Of a stretch of DNA of 64,000 bases, positions 34,779 through 43,308 are shown piece by piece. This DNA is from Flavobacteriaceae bacterium (GTDB taxonomy: Bacteria; Bacteroidota; Bacteroidia; Flavobacteriales; Flavobacteriaceae), in the NCBI GenBank assembly GCA_947457615.1, contig CANGWK010000006.1, forward strand, positions 41,741-105,740, given 5' to 3'. The translations under genes and the position numbers were made by a program. The notes beneath the pieces are model-generated. The model did not search any database. It was not told the DNA's origin and was given only the letters and a program-made list of their open reading frames with translations. How positions within the stretch are numbered: the first letter of the stretch is position 1; the number at the start of each line of letters is the position of its first letter.

Positions 34779-34790
34779 ATGCTTTCTGAA
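34690..34790. repeat. 23-bp inverted repeat upstream of the XRE regulator
   Basis: 34690-34712 (TTCAGAAAGCATTTATCAAT plus TTC) is the reverse complement of 34768-34790 with one mismatch; 55 bp lie between. The right arm covers the probable ATG of the small membrane ORF. It could be the operator of the XRE protein or an element boundary. Confidence 0.75.
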
Positions 34791-34968
34791 ATTAAAATCT
34801 TTCTATGGCGCATTTTTTTTTGGTATCGTATTCACTATTATTTACCCAATTTTAGATGTCATTACAAATGATGACATCCAACAAATTCCTGCACAACAAT
34901 TGGTTACCATGATGTTGTTTTCACACATTTCAACTTACTTTTTATTAAAACGCAGTGAAAATAAATGA
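34779..34968 (+). pseudogene. Small membrane protein, frameshifted at a T9 tract, coupled to the XRE regulator
   Basis: From ATG 34779 the frame reads MLSEIKIFLWRIFF and then leaves the protein at nine T residues (34813-34821). One extra T would join it to a second frame, GIVFTIIYPILDVITNDDIQ... ending HISTYFLLKRSENK, stop TGA at 34966-34968. The restored product has 63 residues with two hydrophobic segments. The stop overlaps the XRE ATG (ATGA). The break may be a sequencing error, a true mutation, or a switchable homopolymer. Confidence 0.6.
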
Positions 34969-35168
34969 AAAATACTCTAAAAGTAGAAAGAGCAAAACTC
35001 AATTTGACACAACAAGATTTAGCCGACAAAGTAAAAGTTTCTAGACAAACCATTAACTCTATAGAAACGGAAAGATATACTCCGTCAACCGTTCTTGCCT
35101 TAAAAATATCTAAAGTATTTGCCATTAGCGTAAACGAAATATTTACACTTGAGGAACATGAAAAATAA
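34965..35168 (+). CDS. XRE-family helix-turn-helix regulator
   Basis: 67 residues, essentially one HTH domain: LKVERAKLNLTQQDLADKVKVSRQTINSIETERYTPS (about 5-41), with the YozG/HTH_3 short form. It binds DNA as a dimer. Start ATG 34965 overlaps the stop of the small membrane gene, a common pairing of a membrane protein with a tiny XRE regulator in Bacteroidota and Firmicutes. No kinase or toxin is nearby. The operator may be the inverted repeat at 34690-34790. Confidence 0.9.
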   Translation: MKNTLKVERAKLNLTQQDLADKVKVSRQTINSIETERYTPSTVLALKISKVFAISVNEIFTLEEHEK

Positions 35169-35216
35169 CAGGGCATAAAGAAACCTAAAACTCTAAAGTA
35201 AAATAATATTCTTTGC

Positions 35217-35225
35217 TATCTTTGC
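35217..35225 (+). promoter_or_regulatory. -7 box of the PaaE-like reductase gene
   Basis: TATCTTTGC matches TAnnTTTGC exactly, 15 bp before the ATG, giving a very short leader. Confidence 0.75.
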
Positions 35226-35240
35226 AAAAAATAAAACCCA

Positions 35241-36293
35241 ATGGCATCTTTTTATAAATTACAAATCAAAGAAATTAAGCGCGAAACCCCTAACGCAGTT
35301 TCTGTGGTTTTTAATGTTCCTTCCGAATTACAATCTGCATACCAATTTATTGCAGGTCAATATATAAATTTGAAATTAACGCTAGATGGAACTGAAATTC
35401 GTAGAGCCTATTCCATTTGTTCTTCTCCTAATAGTGGCGAATTACGCATTGCTGTTAAGGCAGTTAAAAATGGTCTTTTTTCAAAATTTGCTAACGAAAA
35501 TCTTAGCGTAGGCGATATATTAGAAGTTGGTCAACCAGAAGGAAACTTTAAATTTGAACCAAATGCCGAAAGACAAAAAAACTATGCGGCGCTTGCTGCT
35601 GGAAGTGGTATTACTCCGGTAATGTCAATCCTGCAATCGGTTTTAGAAAACGAGCCAAAGAGTTCTTTTGTTTTACTTTATGGTAATAAAACCCCCGAAG
35701 AAACTATTTTTCACGAACAGTTACACCAATTACAATTAAAATATGTTGGTCGCTTTTTCGTGCATTATACTTTCAGTCAAGCCAAAGTAGAGAATGAACT
35801 TTTTGGAAGAATTGACAAGTCGAATCTTAATTTTATTTTGAACGACAAACACAAAGAAAAAGAATTTGATAAGTTCTATTTATGTGGTCCTGAAGAAATG
35901 ATTAATTTGGCAACTACCGTTTTAAAAGAGCATAATGTTGCTGATAAAAATATAAAATTCGAATTATTTACTGCTTCTAGCACCGAAAATACTGAAGCAA
36001 GTTCGCACGAAGGGCATACTACAATTACAATTTTAGTAGACGACGAGGAAACTACTTTTGAAATGAGTCAGAAACAAACCATTTTGGAGGCTGCTTTAAA
36101 ACAAGGAGTTGATGCGCCTTATTCTTGCCAAGGCGGAATTTGTAGCAGTTGTTTAGCACGAATTTCTAAAGGGACAGCCGTAATGAAAAAGAACTCCATC
36201 CTAACCGATTCGGAAGTAGCTGAAGGTTTAATTTTAACTTGTCAAGCGCATCCAACTTCAAGCGAGATCTTAGTAGATTTTGATGATGTATAA
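35241..36293 (+). CDS. Ferredoxin-type NAD(P)H oxidoreductase, PaaE-like
   Basis: 350 residues. FAD domain (about 1-105, RRAYSICSSP), NAD(P) domain (about 110-235, AAGSGITPVMSILQS and YLCGPEEM), and a C-terminal plant-type 2Fe-2S domain (about 262-350) with CQGGICSSCLA and a later Cys in LTCQAHP. The order FAD-NAD-Fe2S is that of the reductase component of phenylacetyl-CoA epoxidase (PaaE) and related oxygenases. No paaABCD genes are present, so the partner is unknown. It is a single gene. Confidence 0.92.
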   Translation: MASFYKLQIKEIKRETPNAVSVVFNVPSELQSAYQFIAGQYINLKLTLDGTEIRRAYSICSSPNSGELRIAVKAVKNGLFSKFANENLSVGDILEVGQPEGNFKFEPNAERQKNYAALAAGSGITPVMSILQSVLENEPKSSFVLLYGNKTPEETIFHEQLHQLQLKYVGRFFVHYTFSQAKVENELFGRIDKSNLNFILNDKHKEKEFDKFYLCGPEEMINLATTVLKEHNVADKNIKFELFTASSTENTEASSHEGHTTITILVDDEETTFEMSQKQTILEAALKQGVDAPYSCQGGICSSCLARISKGTAVMKKNSILTDSEVAEGLILTCQAHPTSSEILVDFDDV

Positions 36294-36338
36294 TGCCTCG
36301 GCAAAATTCCGTTTTTAGTGGTTTAGCTGTGTAATTAT

Positions 36339-36420
36339 ATTGATTTTTGATATTGAAATTGCCATTGATTTTTGAAATTGATTTTTGATATTGCAATTGA
36401 TTTTTGAAATTGTTATTGAA
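36339..36420. repeat. GAWATT/GATTTTT word repeat
   Basis: Words GATTTTT, GATATT, GAAATT, GCCATT, GCAATT, GTTATT run without break up to one base before the next ATG. This is the same family as 21402-21479. Confidence 0.8.
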
Positions 36421-36421
36421 T

Positions 36422-36730
36422 ATGAAAAACATCCGACAAATATTTAAGGACAAAGACTATCTTTTGGAGGAATCTGAAGTAGAGCAACTTATTACCTATT
36501 GTGAAGGGTTGCAAGACGAAATTGTGGAATTCAAATTTGAAAAAGAAAAAAGCAAGGAGAAAGTTTTATTAGAAATTATTCGCGAGATTTCAAATTCTTG
36601 TCAGGATATTCAAAAGCAGCAAAACGAACACGAGCGATTTGATTATGAAGCCCCTGATTACAGAGCGGCAGTTTTAAATTTGAAAAAATACCTAGATGAT
36701 CGTTGTAGAGAAGAGCGAATTTATTTTTAA
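36422..36730 (+). CDS. Conserved hypothetical coiled-coil protein
   Basis: 102 residues from ATG 36422; the upstream in-frame start lies inside the word repeat. It is highly charged, with a predicted coiled coil in EVEQLITYCEGLQDEIVEFKFEKEKSKEKVLL and a C-terminal DYRAAVLNLKKYLDDRCREERIYF. No signal peptide. Not recognised. Its TAA stop shares the palindrome TTAA (36727-36730) with the stop of the convergent GT9 gene. Confidence 0.75.
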   Translation: MKNIRQIFKDKDYLLEESEVEQLITYCEGLQDEIVEFKFEKEKSKEKVLLEIIREISNSCQDIQKQQNEHERFDYEAPDYRAAVLNLKKYLDDRCREERIYF

Positions 36731-37767
36731 TCTTGTAATTGCGATAGCACTCTAGCCACAATTCTATCCACTGGAATTGATCTCATAGCATCTTCATAAC
36801 CCGCAACTTTTTTATTTCCATAAACCGATGTTGGCAGTAATGGATATTGGTCTCTATCGGCAACCAAACAATTTTCGGTAGGTTGATTGTAGGGTGCAAA
36901 TCCGGCATACGGATGGGTTGCTCCCCAAAGTGTTATAGTTTTCACTCCGAATAGTGCAGCAAGATGAGCGTTCCCAGAATCCATAGAAAGCATCACATCT
37001 AAATTTGAAATAAGTTGTAATTCTTCTTTAAAGGAGATTTTTTTTGCAAAATTATAAACGTTAAACTTTCCGTTTACCAAAGTCTCTAATCTTTCAAAAT
37101 CAGAATCACCGCCAAAAAGAAGAATTTTAAAACCTTCTTTATTGGATAATTCTTCTATCACTTTTCGCATTAAATCTATTGGGTAGGTTTTCCCTGAATA
37201 ATGAGCAAAAGGTGCAATGCCAATCCATTTACCTGTTTTGTCTCCTAAAATTTGAGTTGCTTTTTTAGGAATAACGACGGGTTTTAAAAAATAGGGTGTT
37301 TGTAAATTAATAGTATATCCTAAATTTTTAAAAGTTTCCAAATGCCTTTCTACCATTGTTTTTAACGGTTGGAATTTCTTATTAGTAAGACTTGTTAGAG
37401 CTCCCTTTTCGGATCTTCCTTTATCGGTAAATGCAACCTTTTTTCCGCTTAAAGCAAATAAAAACCGCAGCACTTTAGATCGAAGCACATTATGTAAATC
37501 GGCAATAGCTGTAATTCGGTGGGATTTCAAATCCCGGTACAATCTAAATAGTCCCAATAGACCTTTATGCTCGCGGTGGGTATGAGCAGAAAAGAATTTT
37601 ACATTAGGAATGTTTTCAAAAATAGGTTTTAAAAATGGTCTAGAAACCACCGTAATTTTAACTTCTGGATACTGTGCCGTCAATGCTAAAATAACAGGAA
37701 CTGTAATAGCAACATCTCCCATCGCTGAGAGCCGAATAATTGCTATATGTGGGAGGCGGTGGGACAA
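36727..37767 (-). CDS. Glycosyltransferase family 9 (heptosyltransferase-like)
   Basis: 346 residues. GT9 enzymes add heptose or related sugars to the LPS core at the inner face of the membrane. Visible: IAIIRLSAMGDVAITVPVI at the N-terminus, GIAPFAHYSGKTYP (about 187-200), and ISNLDVMLSMDSGNAHLAALFGVKTITLWGATHP (about 253-286) with the donor-binding D/S and H. The start is uncertain: the only in-frame choice near the N-terminus is TTG 37767, preceded by a stop three codons earlier. It is convergent with the coiled-coil gene. Confidence 0.9.
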   Translation of the reverse strand: MSHRLPHIAIIRLSAMGDVAITVPVILALTAQYPEVKITVVSRPFLKPIFENIPNVKFFSAHTHREHKGLLGLFRLYRDLKSHRITAIADLHNVLRSKVLRFLFALSGKKVAFTDKGRSEKGALTSLTNKKFQPLKTMVERHLETFKNLGYTINLQTPYFLKPVVIPKKATQILGDKTGKWIGIAPFAHYSGKTYPIDLMRKVIEELSNKEGFKILLFGGDSDFERLETLVNGKFNVYNFAKKISFKEELQLISNLDVMLSMDSGNAHLAALFGVKTITLWGATHPYAGFAPYNQPTENCLVADRDQYPLLPTSVYGNKKVAGYEDAMRSIPVDRIVARVLSQLQD

Positions 37768-37837
37768 TAGTAGTATTTAAAAAACCATTAATAAATTACT
37801 TTTTACTTAATTTTATAATGGTTTCTAATTTAAAAAA

Positions 37838-38443
37838 TTATTTTTTGTTTTGATACAAAATAGGATTCAAATCGTCGTCGTTGTACATTTTCATTTGTTT
37901 GTACACCTTCATGAATTTGTCGCCATTTTCAATATCGGTCAATAAATCATCAATCGCTGTAGATAAATCAGAACGTTGTTCTAAAAGAACATTTAGTTTT
38001 TCCTGGCATTTAGTTCTATGCTCTTGAGAAGCTTCTGCACGAGTTGCTTCTTCGTTCATGTGGTAAATTTTTAAAGCTAAAATAGACAATCTATCAATAG
38101 TCCAAGCTGGACTTTCGGAGTTAATCTTAGCGGAAACGTTAACTGCTACATGCGTATATTTTTGTAAGAAGTAACTGTCAATATATTCTACCATATCGGT
38201 ACGTTCTTGGTTGGACGCATCAATCTTTCTTTTCAGCGTTAAGGCTGCAACCGGATCAATATTTGGATCCCGAATAATGTCTTCATAATGCCATTGCACA
38301 GTGTCAATCCAGTTTTTAAAATATAATAAATGCTCAATTTTATCGCTAGGATATGGATTGTTAATGGGTTGGTTTACATTGTCGTGAACGTGATAATCCT
38401 TGATACTTTGTTCAAATATAGAATAGGCAAATTGTGAAAACAT
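37838..38443 (-). CDS. DUF4254 protein
   Basis: 201 residues, soluble. The fold is predicted all-helical, with LLYFKNWIDTVQWHYEDIIRDPNIDP (about 39-64), SPAWTIDRLSILALKIYHM (about 110-128) and QEKLNVLLEQRSDLSTAIDDLL. This matches DUF4254, a family of unknown function usually next to a GT9 gene. It precedes that gene on the same strand after 70 bp. The promoter box lies 51 bp upstream of the ATG. Confidence 0.88.
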   Translation of the reverse strand: MFSQFAYSIFEQSIKDYHVHDNVNQPINNPYPSDKIEHLLYFKNWIDTVQWHYEDIIRDPNIDPVAALTLKRKIDASNQERTDMVEYIDSYFLQKYTHVAVNVSAKINSESPAWTIDRLSILALKIYHMNEEATRAEASQEHRTKCQEKLNVLLEQRSDLSTAIDDLLTDIENGDKFMKVYKQMKMYNDDDLNPILYQNKK

Positions 38444-38493
38444 AATTATAAATTTTATTTTATTTCATATAATTCGACCCAAAGGCCTCGTCT

Positions 38494-38502
38494 GCAAAGA
38501 TA
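38494..38502 (-). promoter_or_regulatory. -7 box of the DUF4254 gene
   Basis: Minus-strand TATCTTTGC matches TAnnTTTGC exactly, 51 bp before the ATG. Confidence 0.7.
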
Positions 38503-38543
38503 GTTTTTATACTTTTACATAAACATACTTAACTATCACTTTT

Positions 38544-39197
38544 ATGCAAATTCATTATATTTCTGAAAACAATAGCATTCTTAATCATTTTTTGGCAGAG
38601 ATTAGGGATGTAAATATCCAAAAAGACAGCATGCGTTTTCGTAAAAACATTGAACGCATAGGTGAAATTATGGCGTATGAATTGAGTAAGACATTAGAAT
38701 ATGAAGCAATTGATGTGCAAACCCCTCTTGGAATTAAACGCACAACAACTATTGCTGACAATGTTGTTTTATGTTCTATTCTTCGTGCTGGTTTGGCTTT
38801 ACATACTGGTTTTATGAACCTGTTTGACAATGCTGAAAACGGATTTGTTTCTGCCTACCGACACCACCCAAATAACGATGATTTCTTTGAAATTTTAGTT
38901 GAATACCAAGCGGCTCCTTCCTTTGAAAATAAAAATTTAATATTAATTGATCCAATGTTAGCAACAGGCCAGTCAATTATAGCTGTTTTAAATAAATTGC
39001 TTTTGAAACAAAAACCAAAAGAAATTCACATTGCAGTTGTTATTGCTGCACCCGAGGGAATTGCTTATTTAGAGGAAAATCTTCCTGACAACTGCCATCT
39101 TTGGGTTGCCGCTTTGGATGATAGGTTAAATGAAAAAAACTATATAATCCCTGGTTTAGGTGATGCAGGAGATTTGGCTTATGGACACAAGTTATAA
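38544..39197 (+). CDS. upp: Uracil phosphoribosyltransferase
   Basis: 217 residues. Converts uracil and PRPP to UMP in pyrimidine salvage. The PRPP loop is LILIDPMLATGQSI (about 131-144), and the uracil-binding C-terminus IPGLGDAGDLAYGHKL is present. CSILRAGLALHTG (about 78-90) is also typical. Length is normal. Its stop overlaps the convergent DUF6427 gene by 6 bp (TTATAA). Confidence 0.94.
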   Translation: MQIHYISENNSILNHFLAEIRDVNIQKDSMRFRKNIERIGEIMAYELSKTLEYEAIDVQTPLGIKRTTTIADNVVLCSILRAGLALHTGFMNLFDNAENGFVSAYRHHPNNDDFFEILVEYQAAPSFENKNLILIDPMLATGQSIIAVLNKLLLKQKPKEIHIAVVIAAPEGIAYLEENLPDNCHLWVAALDDRLNEKNYIIPGLGDAGDLAYGHKL

Positions 39198-40121
39198 TTG
39201 TGAAAAGAAACAATAAAATCCGCAAGCAATTGAGATAAATAATATAATTTCTTGCTGTATTTTATTTTGAAAATATTCAATAGTATTAGTAGCAATGATT
39301 GCTATCGGTAAAAAAGTAAATACCAATATTTCATTACTTTTATTATCAGAAATCAAGAATATTAGGATTCCAAAAACTGCAGCAAAAACGACTTTTTTAT
39401 AGGACGCCTGCAAGTTTAAGGGATTATTGTTTATTGAAAAAATAAAAGGAACTATAAAAAACAATAAGAAGACTGAGAAAATGGAAAATGCAATATTTTG
39501 ATTGTTATTGGTAAAATAGTCTAAACTAAAATTCATTACATTGGTTTGTAAATAGGAATTTACTGCATTGTTATCCATAAGAACATTGTAAAAAACAAAA
39601 ATTACTGCTACTACAAATAAAGCAACGAATGGGATTAGCCAGTTTCTATAATCTCTAGATACATGAAAAATTATGGAAATATATACCAATAAAAGAAAAA
39701 TAATTGCCCAAAAATGAAATAGGCTTGCAACAAATATCCATATAGAAGCGTCAAATATTTTCTCTTTTGGGAATTTCAATGTTTGTAAAGAAATCAATCT
39801 TCTCATGGATAGTATAACAAAGAAGTTTGCAAGCAATAAATTGGAATTGTTAAATATTTTTGGAAAAAATAAAAGTAAAATAAAGAAGAACAAAATCGTG
39901 TAAGAACTGTTTTTGGTAAGTCCGTTCTTCTTTACAATAAAATCACAAAGAAAGAGAGAAACAACTAATACCAATAGTAAAGCACCTTTTTTTAGTATAT
40001 CAACAAAGGAATGCGTTTCCAATTTACTATTAAATTGGAAGATAAAAAACAACAAAATCATTAGAATACCTATTAAAGAATAATTAATTGGTGTAGATTT
40101 TTTAAAAATGCTTGTTATCAT
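39192..40121 (-). CDS. DUF6427-type integral membrane protein
   Basis: 309 residues with about nine predicted membrane helices and no soluble domain. The features LLLANFFVILSMRRLISLQTLKFPKEKIFDASIWIFVASLFHFWA and NNPLNLQASYKK resemble a Flavobacteriaceae family listed as DUF6427, next to upp, DUF6341 and purD in this order. The function is unknown. It is divergent from the DUF6341 gene. Confidence 0.82.
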   Translation of the reverse strand: MITSIFKKSTPINYSLIGILMILLFFIFQFNSKLETHSFVDILKKGALLLVLVVSLFLCDFIVKKNGLTKNSSYTILFFFILLLFFPKIFNNSNLLLANFFVILSMRRLISLQTLKFPKEKIFDASIWIFVASLFHFWAIIFLLLVYISIIFHVSRDYRNWLIPFVALFVVAVIFVFYNVLMDNNAVNSYLQTNVMNFSLDYFTNNNQNIAFSIFSVFLLFFIVPFIFSINNNPLNLQASYKKVVFAAVFGILIFLISDNKSNEILVFTFLPIAIIATNTIEYFQNKIQQEIILFISIACGFYCFFSQL

Positions 40122-40142
40122 GAGGATATTTTATACTTTTGC
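40112..40142 (+). promoter_or_regulatory. Promoter of the DUF6341 gene
   Basis: TTG (40112-40114), a 19-bp spacer and TACTTTTGC (40134-40142) match the full Bacteroidota consensus. The -33 part overlaps the first codons of the divergent DUF6427 gene. Confidence 0.8.
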
Positions 40143-40254
40143 GAGGTAAATATAACACTTGTTTAAAAATGAATGGAACAAGAATTTTATTTTATTAAAA
40201 TATTTTTTCTAAAGAAAATTAAATAGAATACAAAAACAAATAAAAATTAATTAG

Positions 40255-40485
40255 ATGAAAGCATTTTTCGAAGCAATACAGTCACTTTTTGTAGATTTTT
40301 TATTTAAACCACTTGACTGGTTACGTGCATTAGAGTTGGATAATTGGTGGTTAGCAAATATAGTAAGTTGGACTTTAATGGCTGTGTGTGCGAGATACAT
40401 TATCTATTGGTGCAAACAATTGTCTATTCACCAAAAAAATAACGAAGAAAACCAAGATACTACGGCACATTCTTTCTTAAAGTAA
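40255..40485 (+). CDS. DUF6341-type small membrane protein
   Basis: 76 residues with one membrane helix at about 33-50 (LANIVSWTLMAVCARYIIYW). MKAFFEAIQSLFVDFLFKPLDWLRALELDNWW is strongly conserved in flavobacteria; I recall DUF6341. Unknown function. The stop overlaps the end of convergent purD by 9 bp. The 112-bp leader from its promoter is long for such a small gene. Confidence 0.85.
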   Translation: MKAFFEAIQSLFVDFLFKPLDWLRALELDNWWLANIVSWTLMAVCARYIIYWCKQLSIHQKNNEENQDTTAHSFLK

Positions 40486-41751
40486 GTCGAAACCGATGTC
40501 TTTTCTGTAATACATCTTATCAAAATGTAGCTTGTCTATATTTTGATAAGATTTTTTTATGGCCTCTTTATAGTTATCTCCAAAGGAGGTGATCGCAATA
40601 ACTCGACCCCCATTTGTTACTACTTTTCCATTTTCTAATTTTGTTCCTGCATGAAAAACCATTGAATCTTCAATGTTTTCTAATCCTGTAATTTCATGCC
40701 CTTTTTCGTAATCTTCAGGATAACCTCCAGAAACCACCATTATTGTAGTGGCACTTCTTTCGTCAATTTCTATAGAAACTTTATCTAGGGTTTGATTAGC
40801 AACTGCTTGAAATAATTCTACTAAATCAGATTTCAATCTCGGAATTACCACTTCTGTTTCAGGATCGCCCATTCTAACATTGTATTCAATAACAATTGGC
40901 TCTCCTTTCACATTTATTAATCCAATAAAAACAAATCCTTTATATTCAATTCCATCTTGTTGCAATCCAGCTATTGTTGGCTTTACAATTCGAGTTTCTA
41001 TCTTTTCTAATAAAAAAGAATCCGCAAAAGGCACTGGAGAAACTGCACCCATACCGCCGGTATTTAAGCCGGTATCTCCCTCACCTATTCGTTTGTAATC
41101 TTTAGCAGTAGGCAATATTTTGTAATTTTTACCATCTGTTAAAACAAAACAACTAAGTTCAATTCCGTCTAAAAACTCTTCTATTACAACTTTAGCACTT
41201 GCATTTCCAAATTTAGCATGAACTAACATATTGCGCAATTCGGTTTTTGCTTCTTCTAAATCTTGAATAATTAAAACCCCTTTTCCGGCTGCCAATCCAT
41301 CTGCTTTTAAAACGTAAGGCGGCTGAAGCGTTTCTAAAAAACTACATCCCTTTTCAACCGTTTCTTTAGTAAAACTATCATAAGCTGCTGTTGGAATTTT
41401 ATGTTTAATTAAAAATTCTTTAGCAAATTCTTTACTGCCTTCTAATTGAGCTCCAACCCTGGAAGGTCCTATAACTGGAATATGATTTAAAGCAACATCC
41501 TTTTGAAAGAAATCATAAATTCCTAAAACCAAAGGATCTTCGGGGCCAACAACAACCAAATCTACTTTTTCTTCAAGCGCAAAAGTTTTTATTGCTTCAA
41601 AATCTACTATGTTTAAGTTTACATTTGTAGCAATAGAAGCGGTTCCTGCATTTCCAGGGGCTACAAAAAGTTTGGAGCATTTATAACTTTGGAGCATTTT
41701 CCATGCTAAAGCGTGTTCTCTTCCGCCAGAACCAAGTAGTAAAATTATCAT
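40477..41751 (-). CDS. purD: Phosphoribosylamine-glycine ligase
   Basis: 424 residues, normal length. Catalyses the second step of de novo purine synthesis. ATP-grasp fold: N-terminal MIILLLGSGGREHALAWKM, KADGLAAGKGVLI (about 146-158), FVLTDGKNYKILPTAKDYKRIGEGDTGLNTGGMGAVSPVP (about 202-241), and EYNVRMGDPETEVVIPRL (about 289-306). It has a -7 box 20 bp upstream of the ATG. Other pur genes are not in the window. Confidence 0.97.
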   Translation of the reverse strand: MIILLLGSGGREHALAWKMLQSYKCSKLFVAPGNAGTASIATNVNLNIVDFEAIKTFALEEKVDLVVVGPEDPLVLGIYDFFQKDVALNHIPVIGPSRVGAQLEGSKEFAKEFLIKHKIPTAAYDSFTKETVEKGCSFLETLQPPYVLKADGLAAGKGVLIIQDLEEAKTELRNMLVHAKFGNASAKVVIEEFLDGIELSCFVLTDGKNYKILPTAKDYKRIGEGDTGLNTGGMGAVSPVPFADSFLLEKIETRIVKPTIAGLQQDGIEYKGFVFIGLINVKGEPIVIEYNVRMGDPETEVVIPRLKSDLVELFQAVANQTLDKVSIEIDERSATTIMVVSGGYPEDYEKGHEITGLENIEDSMVFHAGTKLENGKVVTNGGRVIAITSFGDNYKEAIKKSYQNIDKLHFDKMYYRKDIGFDLL

Positions 41752-41770
41752 TTCTTGTGTTGTTAGTTGT

Positions 41771-41779
41771 GCAAAAATA
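41771..41779 (-). promoter_or_regulatory. -7 box of purD
   Basis: Minus-strand TATTTTTGC matches TAnnTTTGC, 20 bp before the ATG. Confidence 0.7.
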
Positions 41780-41810
41780 TAATATTCAAGACTACTATAT
41801 TTAAAAATAA

Positions 41811-41840
41811 TTGTTTTTTAAATTTTTTGACTAAATTTGT
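41811..41840 (+). promoter_or_regulatory. Promoter of the T9SS cargo gene
   Basis: TTG (41811-41813), an 18-bp spacer and TAAATTTGT (41832-41840) fit TTG-N17-23-TAnnTTTG, 20 bp before the ATG. Confidence 0.75.
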
Positions 41841-41860
41841 TCAAACTTTAATACATAACT

Positions 41861-43249
41861 ATGAAAAAATTATTACTTACTTTTTGTTTTATTGCTGTTT
41901 CATTATCAACTTTTGCTCAATCTTGGGTTTCTCAAGCGTCCGGGTTTGCCTCTCCTTCAAGAGGAATTAGTGACTTGAAAATTATTGATGCAAACACCGT
42001 TTGGGGACTAGCATATGATGGCACAACTGCCGCTGCAAATGTTCAAGAATTTACAAGAACTATAGATGGTGGTACAACTTGGACTCCAGGAGTTATTAAT
42101 GTGGGCGACGTAACCTACCAAATTGTAAATTTAAGTGCCATTGATGCAATGACAGCATGGGCTGGAGCAATAAACCCTTCTGTAACAGGAGTTACAGATC
42201 CAAATGATGGAATTGGAGTTATATATAAAACAACAGACGGAGGCGCAACTTGGGTTAGGCAAAATGCTACAGGTTTTCAGACAGTAGGGACTGTTAATTC
42301 TTTTTTAGATGGTGTACATTTCTTTAATGCTAACAATGGTTTGGCATTTGGAGATCCATTAGGAACTACCTTTGAGATTTATACAACTAGTGATGGTGGT
42401 GCTACATGGACACCAGCAACTAGTCCTGCTGTTGTTGCAAATGAGTATGGATATACTGGAAATTTTGCTTATGCAGGGAACACTTTTTGGTTTACAACAA
42501 GTAAAGGTAAAATATATAGAACCACCGATATGGGACTAACATGGACAAAATTAGCTTCACCTCTTTCAGATTTTGGAGCTCAAGTAGCCACAAATAATAT
42601 AGGGAATATTTACTTTAGTGATAATAATACTGGTATAATTGTTGGTGCTAAAAATTATGTTGCTGCTACAGCAACTACCGCTTCAACTGGTACTTACAAG
42701 ATTTATAGGACCACTGACGGAGGCACAACTTGGTCTGCAGGTGTAACATATACTGGATTTAAAAATATGTGTTATATTCCTGGAACAACAAAAATTGTTG
42801 CTACTTCTGCGAGCACTGCTACCGCAACAAGTTCCGGGTCTTCCTTTAGTAATGATAATGGCGTTACTTGGACTACAATTGAAACTGGAACACAAAGACT
42901 TGCTCCAGCTTTTTTAAACGAAACTACAGGTTGGTGTGGTGGTTTTAACGCAGATCCTTTCACTGGAGGCGTTTTCAAATTTAGTGGAAGCTTAATAAAT
43001 CCTAATTTTGAAGCAAACAAAAACTTTAATATCTACCCTAACCCAGCAAGCACATTGGTTTCTATTTCTTCAACATTAGAGGAATCTTACAAATTAAAAG
43101 TGGTTGATTTAATGGGTAAAATTATTATTGAAAAACAATTTACTGGTGTTGAAAATACTTTAGATGTTTCTTCATTAACATGTGGAATGTATTTCTTTAC
43201 TTTCACTTCTGACACTAAATCGGAAACTATAAAAATTATTAAAAATTAA
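41861..43249 (+). CDS. YCF48/BNR-repeat protein secreted by the type IX system
   Basis: 462 residues. A signal peptide (1-19, ending TFAQ) is followed by a beta-propeller-like region with recurring TTDGGTTW-type Asp boxes (TIDGGTTW, TTDGGATW, TSDGGATW, TTDMGLTW, TTDGGTTW, SNDNGVTW), characteristic of sortilin/YCF48 repeats. The last 80 residues (from NFNIYPNPAS to IKIIKN) form a type A T9SS sorting domain, so it is exported and probably attached to the cell surface. Role unknown. It has a terminator directly downstream. Confidence 0.92.
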   Translation: MKKLLLTFCFIAVSLSTFAQSWVSQASGFASPSRGISDLKIIDANTVWGLAYDGTTAAANVQEFTRTIDGGTTWTPGVINVGDVTYQIVNLSAIDAMTAWAGAINPSVTGVTDPNDGIGVIYKTTDGGATWVRQNATGFQTVGTVNSFLDGVHFFNANNGLAFGDPLGTTFEIYTTSDGGATWTPATSPAVVANEYGYTGNFAYAGNTFWFTTSKGKIYRTTDMGLTWTKLASPLSDFGAQVATNNIGNIYFSDNNTGIIVGAKNYVAATATTASTGTYKIYRTTDGGTTWSAGVTYTGFKNMCYIPGTTKIVATSASTATATSSGSSFSNDNGVTWTTIETGTQRLAPAFLNETTGWCGGFNADPFTGGVFKFSGSLINPNFEANKNFNIYPNPASTLVSISSTLEESYKLKVVDLMGKIIIEKQFTGVENTLDVSSLTCGMYFFTFTSDTKSETIKIIKN

Positions 43250-43270
43250 TTCTAAATAAATAGTATTTTT

Positions 43271-43298
43271 AAGGGCTGACAATGTTAGCCCTTTTTTT
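43271..43298 (+). terminator. Terminator of the T9SS cargo gene
   Basis: AAGGGCT and AGCCCTT form a stem over GACAATGTT, with a run of T after it, 21 bp after the stop and 10 bp before the next ATG. Confidence 0.85.
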
Positions 43299-43308
43299 AT
43301 TTTAAACA

